DNA of 64,000 bases from Streptomyces sp. NBC_00162 (GCF_024611995.1 NZ_CP102509.1:8370001-8434000), one strand, 5' to 3'; counted from the first letter of the stretch, positions 1-8,842 are shown. The notes: generated from the sequence alone by a model not told the origin. Program-made: numbers and translations.

Positions 1-24
1 TCAGGGCGCCGGTCGGTACGTACG

Positions 25-74
25 GGTGCGCCTCGGTCCCGAACCCGTCGAGGGGTTCGGGACCGAGGCGCACC
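25..74. terminator. Perfect 22-bp hairpin, likely bidirectional terminator
   Basis: Positions 25-46 are the exact reverse complement of 53-74, with a 6-nt loop. There is no T-tract, as is usual for Streptomyces terminators. It lies just past the stop of the minus-strand CsbD gene and probably ends that transcript; it could also serve a plus-strand gene left of the window. Confidence 0.8.
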
Positions 75-128
75 AGCGGTATCCGCGGGCGGCAGTGGCA
101 TCCGCGGTGCGGTCAGGTCACCGGCAGG

Positions 129-302
129 TCACCGCTTGAACATGTCCTTGATCTTTTCCTTGGCCTCGCGGGCATCGCCCTTCGCCCCTTCGGCGCGGCC
201 TTCGGCAGTCAGTCGCTCGTTGCCCACCGCGCGGCCGGCCGTCTCCTTGAGCTTGCCCTTGGCCTGCTCCGCCTTGGCCCGGCCCTTCTCATTCGTCGAC
301 AC
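129..302 (-). CDS. CsbD family stress-response protein
   Basis: A 57-residue, highly charged, Lys/Glu/Ala-rich protein beginning STNEKGRAKAEQAKGKLKET, the CsbD pattern of alternating Lys, Glu and Gly-Lys repeats. There is no signal peptide or membrane segment. CsbD proteins are small soluble proteins induced by general stress; the molecular role is unknown. I chose the GTG at 302 because AGGGAG lies about nine bases upstream and the family-typical N-terminus follows directly. The gene is too short for most ORF cut-offs. It shares strand with the PRC-barrel gene upstream, another stress-type protein, and is followed by the 25-74 hairpin. Confidence 0.85.
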   Translation of the reverse strand: MSTNEKGRAKAEQAKGKLKETAGRAVGNERLTAEGRAEGAKGDAREAKEKIKDMFKR

Positions 303-403
303 AGCTGATCACTCCCTGAGGGTGCGGGAAATGCCTTGCTCTTCGCGTCTGACCCCGATCGCACCCCGCAAACGTGAGCCGCGCGGGCAGGTCGGGAATC
401 CGG

Positions 404-769
404 TCAGGCGGGCGGGACGCCGAACGGCATACCGGAGAGGTAGTGCGTACCCAGGGCCTCGCGATGGTCCGCGTTCCCGAGGTGCTCGTCCCGACGGAAC
501 TCCGGAGCGGCCTTGATCTGGTCCTTCGTACGGTCCACGTAGACCTTCTCCGCCGTATGGTCGATGCGGGTCACCAGACCCGCCGGCAGCAGGACCTCCT
601 TGCCGAGGATCCACACGCCGGTGTCGACGACCAGATAGGCGTCGGTGACCTCGTCGGAGTGCTTGTCGACCTTGCCGATGCTGCCGTCGAGCGCCTCGAC
701 CCCGTAGCTGGTGAGGTCGACCGCGAGGTAGTCGACGCCGACGCTGTAGGCCCAGACGTTCTCCGTCAT
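404..769 (-). CDS. PRC-barrel domain-containing protein
   Basis: A 121-residue protein. Residues 12-75 resemble a PRC-barrel: a short strand-rich domain with GKVDKHSDEV, then DAYLVVDTG and a LLPAGLVTRID strand. The C-terminal 45 residues are charged and end in a Pro-rich tail. PRC-barrel proteins are cytosolic and occur in RNA-processing and stress contexts; no specific partner is visible here. ATG at 769 has AAGGAG upstream. An in-frame extension upstream to 1030 has no ribosome site and is not conserved in character. Neighbouring CsbD suggests a stress-response pair, but the genes are about 100 bases apart and may be separately transcribed. Confidence 0.75.
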   Translation of the reverse strand: MTENVWAYSVGVDYLAVDLTSYGVEALDGSIGKVDKHSDEVTDAYLVVDTGVWILGKEVLLPAGLVTRIDHTAEKVYVDRTKDQIKAAPEFRRDEHLGNADHREALGTHYLSGMPFGVPPA

Positions 770-1291
770 GCGAAACAACTCCTTCGATCGGAACTGTGGC
801 CCCCTCCATCCCCGTGGCCCCGGGTATGGAGGGACCTCCGTCGATGGCGCGCCTGCCCAGAGACCCGCGCTTCCACCCCCTCCTCTGTGTGCGGGACCGC
901 CCGCTGACTCCGAGAAAAAACTGCGCTCCGACGGTTTGGGCCGACGGAGACCGGCCATAAGCCTGGTCACGGGAGTCCGCGACGGTGAGCGGCGCGGGTT
1001 CCCCAGCGGACCCGGGCCGCGTGGTGGCATCCCCCGCCATCACGCGGCCGGGCTCCTGCGTACCCCGGGGTCCGTACCAGGGGCACGACGTACTGCCCTC
1101 GGCGGCGTACGGAAACCGGACGCTGCCTCGGTAGGCGCTCTTTCCGACCGAGCCCCTCCCTGTCGCCTCCCCGATGCCTCGCCCGTCCGACCTCACTCCA
1201 GCGCCCGGTGTCCGGCGGCCGCTCATCGGACGGCTTGGATGCCGTCGGTGGCGCCGTCGGTGGCGCCGTCGGAGTGGACAGCGGCCGATTC
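770..1291. other. Gene-free stretch with a 12-bp tandem repeat
   Basis: No reading frame here has a ribosome site plus a recognisable domain. Positions 1241-1272 hold 2.7 copies of the 12-mer GCCGTCGGTGGC. Upstream sequences of the PRC-barrel gene lie near 770-800. I see nothing else I can support. Confidence 0.5.
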
Positions 1292-2004
1292 TCAGGGCGG
1301 CGGCCGTACGCCCGGATCGGTCCAGGCCGCCAGGGCCTCGCCGTCGACACAGACGATGCCGCACGTGGCGGCGTAGTCGAGGGCCGGTGCGGTGAAGGAA
1401 CCGGTGGTGACGACGATCGCGACGTCGGCGTCGTGGACGGCGAAACACGTCCCGCCGAAACGCTGCAGGTCCTGCGAGCCGACCCGGTTGTCCTCGGCGT
1501 AGTGCTTGCACTGCACTATGACGCGCAGCCCGTCTGCGTACGGGACGACTGCACCCCGGTGGAAGTGGTGGGCGGCGCTGGCGACCTGGGCGCCGACGTG
1601 ATCGTCACAACCCGGAGCGCGGCGACGCAGTGCTCGAAGCCGTCGGCATCGACCGCGGCATGGTCCAGCGCGTCGGCTCCCATATCCGGTGGATCCGTCG
1701 AGGGGCGCACGCTTGCTGACGGCCGCACGTCCTTCGCGGAGCGCACGCCCGGGTCGGGCTGTGCCGTGGGGCGCCGCCTGACGGGGGAAACGCTCCATCC
1801 GGCGAACGCCACGCCGATCAGCAGTACCACCGCCGCCGCGGCCACGGGCAGGACCGGCATCCGCGTCCCGGCCGCCGCGGTGACCTTGACAAAGACGGCC
1901 AGCCCGCCCACGGCGGTCCCGGCGAGTCCCACGGCGAGCACCAGATCGCGCCCGAGCAGTGCGCCGCGGTGCCGGACCCCGCTCCTGTCCTTCCTCGATG
2001 CCAC
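1292..2004 (-). pseudogene. Mrr-like restriction endonuclease, disrupted by a small inversion
   Basis: The 5' part (GTG at 2004) encodes two membrane segments followed by a linker and the start of a nuclease domain, DADGFEHCVAALR. The frame then dies. The 3' part, in another frame, gives the family core VIVQCKHYAEDNRVGSQDLQ and TTGSFTAPALDYAATCGIVC, typical of actinobacterial Mrr-type nucleases anchored in the membrane. The missing middle, VEVVGGAGDLGADVIVT, is present but on the plus strand at 1541-1614. Flipping that segment between its CGGG and CCCG ends restores the family order apart from one base. Mrr proteins cleave modified DNA; this copy should be inactive as sequenced. Confidence 0.75.
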
Positions 2005-2007
2005 GGG

Positions 2008-2196
2008 TCAGCGCCTACGACCCCAGCCCCGTCCGCGGGCCGCCCACCCATGGCCGATGCCGGCGACGTGCAGCGCGAGCGCGGCGAGACCGATCAGCAT
2101 GAAGTTGGTGGAGCTGAACACTTCATTGGTGCCGATGGTGGCCGCGTTGATCAGGAACGCGATGAAGAACAGCACTGCGGCGGTGATGCCGAGCAT
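2008..2196 (-). CDS. Small two-helix membrane protein, unknown function
   Basis: A protein of about 62 residues with two hydrophobic segments (AAVLFFIAFLINAATIG and FMLIGLAALALHVAGIG) and a basic, Gly/Arg-rich C-terminus. I prefer the ATG at 2196, eight bases after AAAGGGG; the ATG at 2202 sits almost on that site. Its stop is three bases from the GTG of the nuclease gene, so the two were probably co-transcribed. It is divergent from the MscS gene. I do not recognise a named family. Confidence 0.65.
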   Translation of the reverse strand: MLGITAAVLFFIAFLINAATIGTNEVFSSTNFMLIGLAALALHVAGIGHGWAARGRGWGRRR

Positions 2197-2379
2197 GTCC
2201 ATGCCCCTTTCGGTCGGTGACGGCCATGTTCCCCGCACGGGCCGGATCATGAGCAGCTGCTCCCGTCGGATTTCGCCGTGCTGCGCAGAAACGGAAGGGA
2301 ACCCAGTCCCTCCTGTGTCAGCTCCCTCGCACGGGGCAGGGGCGTGAACGTCCATGTCACCTACATCCGTTGAGGAGAT

Positions 2380-3519
2380 ATGAACAGCGCTCTTCGTGTG
2401 CTGACCGTCCTGGGCGGCTCGATCCTCCTCACCCTCGCGGCCGGTTGGGCCGTCGACCTGCTGCTGCGCCGAGCCGACGCGCGCCACCCCGAGACGCCCC
2501 TGTGGAACCTGCTGCGCCGGTGCCGCCGCGCCCTGCTGATCGTGCTGTTCGCGGCGCTGCTCAGAGGTGCCTACCGGCAGATCGCATGGCCGCCGCTGCA
2601 GGACCACGCAGCGGCCGTGGGACGGGTCCTCTCCCTCACCCTGATCGGCGCGGGAGCCTGGCTGCTGGTGGCCGTGGCCTCCGCCGTCGTCGAGTCGGGG
2701 TACGCCCGCTACGCCACCTCCACCCGCGACCCGGCCCGGCTGCGCCGCGTCCGCACCCAGGTGACCCTGATCATGCGGGTGGTGACGGTCCTCGTGGCCG
2801 TCGTCGCGCTCGCCGCGATGCTCGTCACCTTCCCGAGCCTCCGCGCGCTCGGCACCTCCGTTCTCGCTTCCGCCGGGATCATCGGAATCGTGGCCGGTGT
2901 CGCCGCCCAGTCCAGCCTCGGAAACCTCTTCGCGGGCTTCCAGATCGCCTTCGGCGACATGGTGCGCATCGGCGACACGGTCGTCGTCGCGGGCGAGTGG
3001 GGGGTGGTCGAGGACATCACCCTCACCTTCCTCGCCGTACGCACCTGGGACGAACGCCGCATCACCATGCCCGTCTCGTACTTCACCACCCGCCCCTTCG
3101 AGAACTGGTCGCGCGGCGGCATCCAGATGACCGGCACCGTCTTCCTCCACTGCGACCACCGCGCACCCGTGGACCTCCTGCGCGACAAGGCCGAGGAGGT
3201 ACTGCACAACAGCAAGGAGTGGGACGGCCGCGGCTGGGACCTCGCCGTCACCGAGACGACGCCCTCCACCATCGTGGTGCGGGTCATCGTCACGGCCAAA
3301 GACCCCGACGACCTGTGGACGGTGCGCTGCGCCGTACGGGAGCAACTGGTCGCCTGGCTCGCGGAGAAGCACCCGGATGCCCTGCCGCGCATCCTGCTGG
3401 ATCCGGCACCGGGAGCGGCACCGGGCCATGCACCGGCACCGGCACATGCACCGGCACCGGGACAGGCGCCCGCACCGGACGCCGCCGGAGCTGCCGGAGC
3501 CGCGCGCGCCCGGCAGTAG
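2380..3519 (+). CDS. MscS-family mechanosensitive ion channel
   Basis: A 379-residue inner-membrane protein. Four hydrophobic segments lie at about residues 7-27, 45-65, 86-107 and 125-150. The pore helix and start of the beta domain follow: GIVAGVAAQSSLGNLFAGFQ, then DMVRIGDTVVVAGEWGVVED, the MscS signature. The family opens under membrane tension to release solutes in hypo-osmotic shock. The last 40 residues are a low-complexity Ala-Pro-His-Gly tail encoded by short direct repeats, probably disordered. ATG at 2380 has GAGGAG just upstream. It is divergent from the small membrane protein gene. Confidence 0.9.
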   Translation: MNSALRVLTVLGGSILLTLAAGWAVDLLLRRADARHPETPLWNLLRRCRRALLIVLFAALLRGAYRQIAWPPLQDHAAAVGRVLSLTLIGAGAWLLVAVASAVVESGYARYATSTRDPARLRRVRTQVTLIMRVVTVLVAVVALAAMLVTFPSLRALGTSVLASAGIIGIVAGVAAQSSLGNLFAGFQIAFGDMVRIGDTVVVAGEWGVVEDITLTFLAVRTWDERRITMPVSYFTTRPFENWSRGGIQMTGTVFLHCDHRAPVDLLRDKAEEVLHNSKEWDGRGWDLAVTETTPSTIVVRVIVTAKDPDDLWTVRCAVREQLVAWLAEKHPDALPRILLDPAPGAAPGHAPAPAHAPAPGQAPAPDAAGAAGAARARQ

Positions 3520-3583
3520 GCGCCGGCGGCGTGAACCCCGCCACCACGCGCTTGGCGCGCGGTCGTCGGGACACAAGCGGGGC

Positions 3584-4456
3584 GTGCTGAAGACACGCGC
3601 CCTGATCCTGCCCGGCGCGGTGGCGGCGTTCGCCGCGGTCGCCGCCGTTCTCGTCCCGCCCTGGTGGTGGGCCGTGGCCGGCCCGTTGCCGCTGCTCGGC
3701 CTGGTGGCCTCATACGACCTCCTGCAACGCCGGCATTCCGTCCTGCGCAACTACCCCTTGCTCGGGCATCTCCGGTTCGCCCTGGAGGCGCTGCGGCCGG
3801 AGATCCAGCAGTACTTCATCGAGCGGAACTTCGACGGCCGCCCCTTTGACCGCGACACCCGCAGCCTCGTCTACGAGCGGGCTAAGGGCACCGACGTCGA
3901 GGAGCCGTTCCGCACCGAGCTCGACCTCCACCGACCCGGCAGCGAGTACCTCACCCCCTCCATGGCTCCGCACCCGGTACGGGCCGACCCGCTCCGGATC
4001 CGGGCCGGCGGACCCGACTGCACCCAGCCGTACGACATGGCCCTGCTCAACATCTCGGCGATGAGCTTCGGCTCCCTGTCCGCCAATGCCGTCCTCGCCC
4101 TCAACACCGGTGCGCATCTGGGGGTTTCGCCCACGACACCGGCGAGGGCGGCCTGTCCGAGTATCACCTGCGCCCCGGCGGGGACCTCGTGTGGGAGATC
4201 GGCACCGGATACTTCGGGTGCCGCACCGACGACGGGGGCTTCGACGAGCGGCAGTTCGCCGAGAAGGCCGCGCACCCGCAGGTCAAGTGCGTGTAGCTGA
4301 AGATCAGTCAGGGCGCCAAGCCGGGCATCGGCGGCGTCCTGCCCGACGCCAAGGGACCTCGACGACCCGACCCGCGCCGCCGACCTGGCCGGAATCCTGG
4401 CCGAGGAGCAGGTCCGCCTTGTCCTCCACCCGGAGACCTTGAACCGCTACGCGTAA
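3584..4456 (+). pseudogene. FMN-binding glutamate synthase-like protein, decayed
   Basis: From GTG 3584 the frame gives an N-terminal membrane helix and then the glutamate-synthase-like core (NYPLLGHLRF, EIQQYFIE, NISAMSFGSLSANAV). At a G run (4121-4125) the frame is lost; the next frame continues correctly as AHDTGEGGLSEYHLRPGGDL and RTDDGGFDERQFAEKAA. A TAG at 4294-4296 replaces an expected sense codon before LKISQGAKPGIGGVLP, and homology ends soon after, roughly halfway through a normal 500-residue protein. The tail to 4456 looks foreign. Frameshift, nonsense codon and truncation together indicate a true pseudogene. Confidence 0.8.
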
Positions 4457-4464
4457 CTGACCGC

Positions 4465-5168
4465 TCAGCGACCCAGCCGGGACGCGAGCCCGTCGAGCAC
4501 GCAGTCCAGGCCGAACGCGAACTCGACGTCGGGGTCGAGTTCCTCGGCTTCGAGGACGCGGCGGGCGAGCATCGGGTGTTCGCCCGCCGCGAGGACCTCG
4601 CTGATGTAGGGGCCGACGCTGCGCTGCCACTCCTCCTCGCTGAGCCCGGTGCGTTGCTCCGCGCGTCGAAGGGCCTGCTGGGCGGCGACCGAACCCAGCA
4701 CGTACGCGTGCACGGCGCCGAGCGCCTGCGAGGCCAGGGTGATGTCGGGCGTGAGCGCGACGGCGGCGCGCAGCGCGGACTCGGACCGCCGCAACGAGTT
4801 GGGGCCGAGCGCGGGCCTCCCCGCCAGTTCACCCGCCAACCAAGGATGCCGCAGCAGCGTCGCACGCAGCGCGTTCGCGACCGCCCCCAGATCGGCACGC
4901 CAGTTTTCAGCGGACTCGGGCAGCGGATCCTCGCCCTGCGCCGCGTCGACCATCAGGTCCACCAGCTCGTCGCGGTTGGTGATGTACCGGTAGAGGAGGC
5001 GGTCCCGGAACCGAGATCACCCGCGACCCGCCGCATCGACACCGCCGCCAGTCCCTCCGCGTCCGCGACGGCCAGCGCGGCGGCCACGTACTGGTCCACC
5101 CCGGGCGCGCGTCGACGCGGCTCGGGGCGCGGCCGGGTCCACACCGACGAGGGAACGGGTTCGGTCAT
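4465..5168 (-). pseudogene. TetR family regulator with a one-base frameshift in the HTH
   Basis: ATG 5168, with AAAGGA upstream, opens a TetR N-terminus (VAAALAVADAEGLAAVSMRR, then VAGDLG). The recognition-helix region should read LYRYITNRDELVDLMVDAAQ, which is present in the next frame; one base is missing near 4992-5000. The remainder is an intact alpha-helical ligand-binding domain ending at 4465 (total about 234 residues if repaired). It is divergent from the FAD monooxygenase, the usual arrangement for a local repressor. Two candidate operators lie between them. The single indel may be a sequencing error. Confidence 0.75.
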
Positions 5169-5209
5169 CGGGGCGGTTCCTTTCCTCGTTGACCCGCATC
5201 CTACCTTCT

Positions 5210-5244
5210 GGCTACGGTGTATCCATGACGGAGACAGTGTATCC
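5210..5244. promoter_or_regulatory. Putative TetR operators and leaderless promoter
   Basis: Two imperfect palindromes, GGCTACGGTGTATCC (5210-5224) and GGAGACAGTGTATCC (5230-5244), share TGTATCC and are 20 bases apart, so on the same helix face. A promoter-like TTGACC (5189-5194), 18-bp spacer and TACGGT (5213-5218) precedes ATG 5225 by only six bases, and no Shine-Dalgarno is visible, so the transcript may be leaderless. Repressor binding here would block both -10 and start codon. Confidence 0.5.
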
Positions 5245-6805
5245 AGACGTACCGGTGCTCGTGGTCGGAGGCGGCAGCGTCGGCCTGCTCACCGCGGCGC
5301 TGCTCACCCACCACGGTGTCCCCGCGGTGCTCATCGAACGCCGGTCCGGGCCGTCGGTGCACCCACGCGCCACCGGCATCGGACCGCGCACCGTCGAGGT
5401 CCTCCGCGAACTCGGACTCGACACCGCCGTCGACGCCGTCGCGGTCGACCTCCGGGGCGCCGTGGGCAAGGCGGTGGCGCGGACCGTCGTCGAGATGGGC
5501 GCGGGCGACGTCGCGACCGTGCCCATGCCGACCCCGTCCGCCGACGAACTGGACGTGACGCCGTTCAGACTGCGCGGCGTCTGCGCCCAGGACCGGCTCG
5601 ACGCCGTCGTGGCAGCCGACCTGGCACGCCGCGGAGCGGACCTGCGCTGGTCGACCCGCCTGGTCGGCATCGCTCAGGACGCCGACGGGGTCGACGTCGA
5701 ACTGGAGGGACCCGACGGCCGCTACTCGCTGCGGTGCACGCGCGTAGTCGCCGCCGACGGCACGCACAGCACCGTGCGGACCGCGCTCGGTGTGGGCACC
5801 TGCGGGCCGGGCGACCTGGGCAAGTCGATGATCAACATTCTGTTCCGCGCCGACCTGCGACCGCACCTGCGGGGAATGTCCTTCGCGACCTGCACGATCA
5901 CCACGCCGGAGGCGCCCGGCCTGCTGGCCACCGTGGACGGCGAGACGAACTGGGTCTTTCACGTCTCCTGCGACGTCGACGGCGGCGAACGGCCCGAGGA
6001 CTTCACGCACGAGCGCTGCGCTGCGCTCGTCCGCCTGGCAGTCGGCGATCCCGACCTCGACGTCGAGGTGCGCAGCGTGCTCCCGTGGCGGCCCCGGAGC
6101 GCAGCGGCCGAAAGCTTCGCCGTCGGCCGCGTGTTCCTGGTGGGCGACGCCGCGCACACCGTGTCGCCCCTGGGCGCCTTCGGCCTCAACACCGGGGTCG
6201 CCGACGCGCACAACCTGGCGTGGAAGCTGGCCGGCGTCCACCAAGGCGAGGCCGGTGCCGGGCTGCTCGACACCTACGCGCACGAACGGGAACCGGTCGC
6301 CGCGGCGACGCTGGACCAGGCGATGCGCAGGCTCGCCGACCCGGAGCTGCACTGGGGACGCGGACCCGAAGCCGACGCCGCCAGGGCGGCGGCGGGGGTG
6401 TGGGCGGCGCCGGTCGTGCACCTCGGTCAGAGGTACGACTCGGCCGCCGTTGTCGACCCGCGGCCGGAACTCCCGTCCACAGTGGACCTGGTGCTGGACG
6501 GGTCGCCGGGTTCACGGGTGCCCCACGCGTGGATCGACGGGGTTTCCACGCTCGACCTGGTGGCGTCCCGGTGGACCCTGCTGGTGGGCGCCGCCGGCGA
6601 GCGCTGGCTCACCGCCGCGGCGGACGTCGGACTCCCCGCGCATCGCGTCGCGGTCTCGTGGCTCCCCGACGAAGGGGCCCTGCTCGTCCGTCCGGACGGG
6701 ATCGTCGCGATGCGCGCCACCGCGTCGGCGACGGATCCGGCGCGGTTCCTCACCGAGGTCTTGGACCAGGTGCTGGCCAGGCCGGTCCCGGTGCCGAGAA
6801 CCTGA
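5225..6805 (+). CDS. FAD-dependent aromatic monooxygenase (PheA/TfdB family)
   Basis: A 526-residue flavoprotein hydroxylase. The N-terminal dinucleotide-binding motif is VLVVGGGSVGLLTAALL (residues about 10-26). The DG motif is VVAADGTHSTVRTALG near 180. The GD motif VFLVGDAAHTVSPLGAFGLN is near 305 and contacts the flavin ribityl chain. A thioredoxin-like C-terminal domain follows. Such enzymes use NAD(P)H and O2 to hydroxylate phenolic or polyketide rings. There is no adjacent biosynthetic cluster, so a detoxification role under the divergent TetR is plausible. The start at 5225 is chosen over upstream TTG/GTG codons because it gives the canonical N-terminus. A hairpin follows at 6809-6832. 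Confidence 0.9.
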   Translation: MTETVYPDVPVLVVGGGSVGLLTAALLTHHGVPAVLIERRSGPSVHPRATGIGPRTVEVLRELGLDTAVDAVAVDLRGAVGKAVARTVVEMGAGDVATVPMPTPSADELDVTPFRLRGVCAQDRLDAVVAADLARRGADLRWSTRLVGIAQDADGVDVELEGPDGRYSLRCTRVVAADGTHSTVRTALGVGTCGPGDLGKSMINILFRADLRPHLRGMSFATCTITTPEAPGLLATVDGETNWVFHVSCDVDGGERPEDFTHERCAALVRLAVGDPDLDVEVRSVLPWRPRSAAAESFAVGRVFLVGDAAHTVSPLGAFGLNTGVADAHNLAWKLAGVHQGEAGAGLLDTYAHEREPVAAATLDQAMRRLADPELHWGRGPEADAARAAAGVWAAPVVHLGQRYDSAAVVDPRPELPSTVDLVLDGSPGSRVPHAWIDGVSTLDLVASRWTLLVGAAGERWLTAAADVGLPAHRVAVSWLPDEGALLVRPDGIVAMRATASATDPARFLTEVLDQVLARPVPVPRT

Positions 6806-6808
6806 ACG

Positions 6809-6832
6809 GGGGCGCCTCGACGGAGGCGCTCC
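6809..6832 (+). terminator. Hairpin terminator after the FAD monooxygenase
   Basis: Stem GCGCCTC (6812-6818) pairs with GAGGCGC (6823-6829), with further G-C and one G-T pair outside it. It begins a few bases past the monooxygenase stop codon. Confidence 0.65.
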
Positions 6833-6839
6833 CTTCGCG

Positions 6840-7266
6840 GCTGGCGCGTGCTTTTCGGACGAGGCGGCCGGAGCGCCGTCGACCGCGCCGTGCGGACCCG
6901 CAACGGGCCGGCGGTCGGTCTGTGACCGGCACGCGGTTCGAAGCAGCCGCCCTCGGGGTACGGGCCGTTGGTCTTCACCTGGTAGTCAGTCTTCTGCACG
7001 AAGGCGGTGACGCAGGCGTCGTCATGAGTTCCTCCTGAGGTCTGCCGCGTCGATCCGGTCCTGGTCCCCCTGCGCGGCCCAGACCTCCATGCCGTGCCCG
7101 AACATGTAGTCCAGCACGAGCCGTCCCAACCCCACCCGGTCACGGACCGGACCGGCACCGGCTGCGAGACCTGGGGCGTGCCGGATGTCGCCCAGCGTGA
7201 GGGCAAGGCGGTGGAGGCTGCGCAGCTGCGTGGGGAGCTGAATCCGGGCAACGGGTTGGAGAAGGA
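6840..7266. pseudogene. Gene fragments on both strands (deletion scar)
   Basis: On the minus strand, 7129-7025 reads as a coherent C-terminus, LVLDYMFGHGMEVWAAQGDQ then RIDAADLRRNS and a stop. That stop overlaps an ATG (ATGA) preceded by AGGAGG, the start of a second, immediately frameshifted gene (ACVTAFVQKTDYQVKTNGPY in another frame). On the plus strand, about 7135-7270 reads as another C-terminus (REGKAVEAAQLRGELNPGNG, LEKD, stop). I recognise neither protein. The arrangement suggests ends of two loci fused by deletion near 7135. Confidence 0.35.
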
Positions 7267-8250
7267 CTAGTCGGCCTGAGGGCCCTTCAGGTCACAGGCG
7301 TCGGCCGAGCCCTGGGATGCGGCCGGCAGCTCGTCCTCGTCGGCCAGGTCGTCCAGGAAGCCGGCCGGGGGCACGAAGAAGAGTGTCCCGGTGACTGCCG
7401 TGGAGAAGTCGAGGATCCGGTCGTGGCTCGTGGGGCCGTCGCCGAGGAACATGTGCCGGAGCATCTCCTCGGTGACGTCCGGCGAGCGTGCGTAGCCGAT
7501 GAAGTAGGTGCCGAACTCGGACCGGCCGGGGCTGCCGAAAGGCATGTTGTCGCGGAGGATCTTCCGTTCGGTACCGTCCGGGTCGGTGAGGGTGTTGAGC
7601 ACGACGTGCGATCCGGGGGTGTCGAGCTCCGTGTTGGTGAGCTTGCGCCGGCCGATGATCTGCTCCTGTCGTTCGACGGGGAGCCGGTTCCAGGCGTCGA
7701 GGTCGTGCATGTACTTCTGCACGATCACGTAGGAGCCCCCGGCGAAGGCCGGGTCCTCAACGCCGATCAGTACGGCGCCGGTGGCCTCCTGCCCGACCGG
7801 GTTCTCCGTACCGTCGACGAAGCCGAGCAGGTCGCGCTGGTCCAGATAGCTGAAACCGGTCACCTCGTCGGCGACGGCGACAGAGCCCCGCAGCCGAGTC
7901 ATGATCTCCGAGCCGAGGGAGAAACAGAGGTCCTGGCGGGTGGCCCGGATGTGGAAGATCAGGTCGCCCGGGGTGGCCGGGGCGTGATGGCGGGCGCCGC
8001 GCAGCTCCCGGAACGGGTGCAGCTGCGCCGGGCGCGGACCGTCCACCAGCCGGTCCCAGGCCGTGGAGCCGATGCCCGCAACGACACTGAGCCGCCCGTC
8101 CGGATAGCCGAAACCGACCGAGCGCTGCAGCCCTGCGAGGTCGGCGAGCAGCTCCCGGACGACGGGCTCGCCGCCCGGATCGACGGTGAGGACGAGGAAG
8201 AGCGAGGCGGCGGTCAGCGGACTGAGCACGGGCTGAGGCAGGTCGCGCAA
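7267..8250 (-). CDS. DyP-type haem peroxidase
   Basis: A 327-residue dye-decolourising peroxidase. The diagnostic GxxDG haem-pocket motif is GFVDGTENP (near residue 150), carrying the distal catalytic Asp. GSHVVLN near 220 is the region expected to hold the proximal His, and DNMPFGSPGRSEFGTYFIGY carries the distal Arg region. There is no Tat signal, so it is probably cytosolic or loaded into an encapsulin; no encapsulin gene is nearby. DyPs oxidise dyes, phenolics and Mn(II) with H2O2. The TTG start at 8250 has GAGAGGACGA upstream. The C-terminus ends in an acidic tail. Confidence 0.92.
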   Translation of the reverse strand: MRDLPQPVLSPLTAASLFLVLTVDPGGEPVVRELLADLAGLQRSVGFGYPDGRLSVVAGIGSTAWDRLVDGPRPAQLHPFRELRGARHHAPATPGDLIFHIRATRQDLCFSLGSEIMTRLRGSVAVADEVTGFSYLDQRDLLGFVDGTENPVGQEATGAVLIGVEDPAFAGGSYVIVQKYMHDLDAWNRLPVERQEQIIGRRKLTNTELDTPGSHVVLNTLTDPDGTERKILRDNMPFGSPGRSEFGTYFIGYARSPDVTEEMLRHMFLGDGPTSHDRILDFSTAVTGTLFFVPPAGFLDDLADEDELPAASQGSADACDLKGPQAD

Positions 8251-8470
8251 CGGAGTCGTCCTCTCGATAGTGGGGTTGGCAGGGTCTGCTGCCAGTCCAC
8301 TGGTGCAGCGAGGAAGGCCTGGTCACTCGAGCCCTCCGAGGGCGGCGTCGGGTGGACAGGTAGTGAGGGTCAGCTGGGCATTGAGTGGGGGCTCTGGCCA
8401 GCGAGGTGACGGCTCCGGGAGGGGAACACCTTCGGGCGATGTGATCTTGATGAAGTGGTGTGCTTCGGGC

Positions 8471-8842
8471 TCAGCTGGTGAGGCGGAGGCTGACCTCCAG
8501 TTCGTGCTCGCCCGGTACTGTGCCGCGGTCCTCCACGGCGAAGGCCGCGGCCAGTTCCTCCTTGACCTGGCGCACGGGATCGGCCGCGCCGAAGAGGTCG
8601 ACGTCGACGGGACCGGCCAGGGGATCCGCCGGGCCCGCACCCGCCTTGCGCCGGGTGCGGGCATCGACGGCCATGGACCACACCATGGGTTGCCCCGTAG
8701 CCGATGCCTTCACCTCGCTGCGCGGGGGCCCGGCGCCCTCCGGGAACGCGGCTTCCAGGGCGCGGAACACCGTCCCCGCGTCCTGGTGCTCGCAGCTGCT
8801 CAGATGGACACTGACGTGATCCGCGCTCTCGGAGCCGCTCAT
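8471..8842 (-). CDS. Conserved hypothetical protein
   Basis: A 123-residue soluble protein from ATG 8842, with AAGGGAG nine bases upstream. It begins with two short strands (SADHVSVHLSSCEHQD) and an Ala-rich helix, carries a basic loop (DARTRRKAGAG) and ends in a strand ELEVSLRLTS. Composition and codon use are normal for the genome. I do not recognise the family. It may be co-transcribed with the DyP gene 220 bases downstream on the same strand. Confidence 0.65.
   Translation of the reverse strand: MSGSESADHVSVHLSSCEHQDAGTVFRALEAAFPEGAGPPRSEVKASATGQPMVWSMAVDARTRRKAGAGPADPLAGPVDVDLFGAADPVRQVKEELAAAFAVEDRGTVPGEHELEVSLRLTS

Noticed and set aside
3421..3480. Short CACCGG-type repeats resembling a repeat array
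   Set aside because: They encode the Ala-Pro-His tail of the MscS protein and are simple coding repeats, not a CRISPR or regulatory array.
2008..3750. 580-codon open frame on the minus strand
   Set aside because: It is antisense to the MscS gene. Only its last 62 codons form a plausible small membrane protein, which I annotate separately.
4576..7038. 820-codon open frame on the plus strand
   Set aside because: It runs antisense to the TetR gene and then out of frame through the FAD monooxygenase; it is Arg/Pro-rich with no motifs, as expected for a high-GC shadow.
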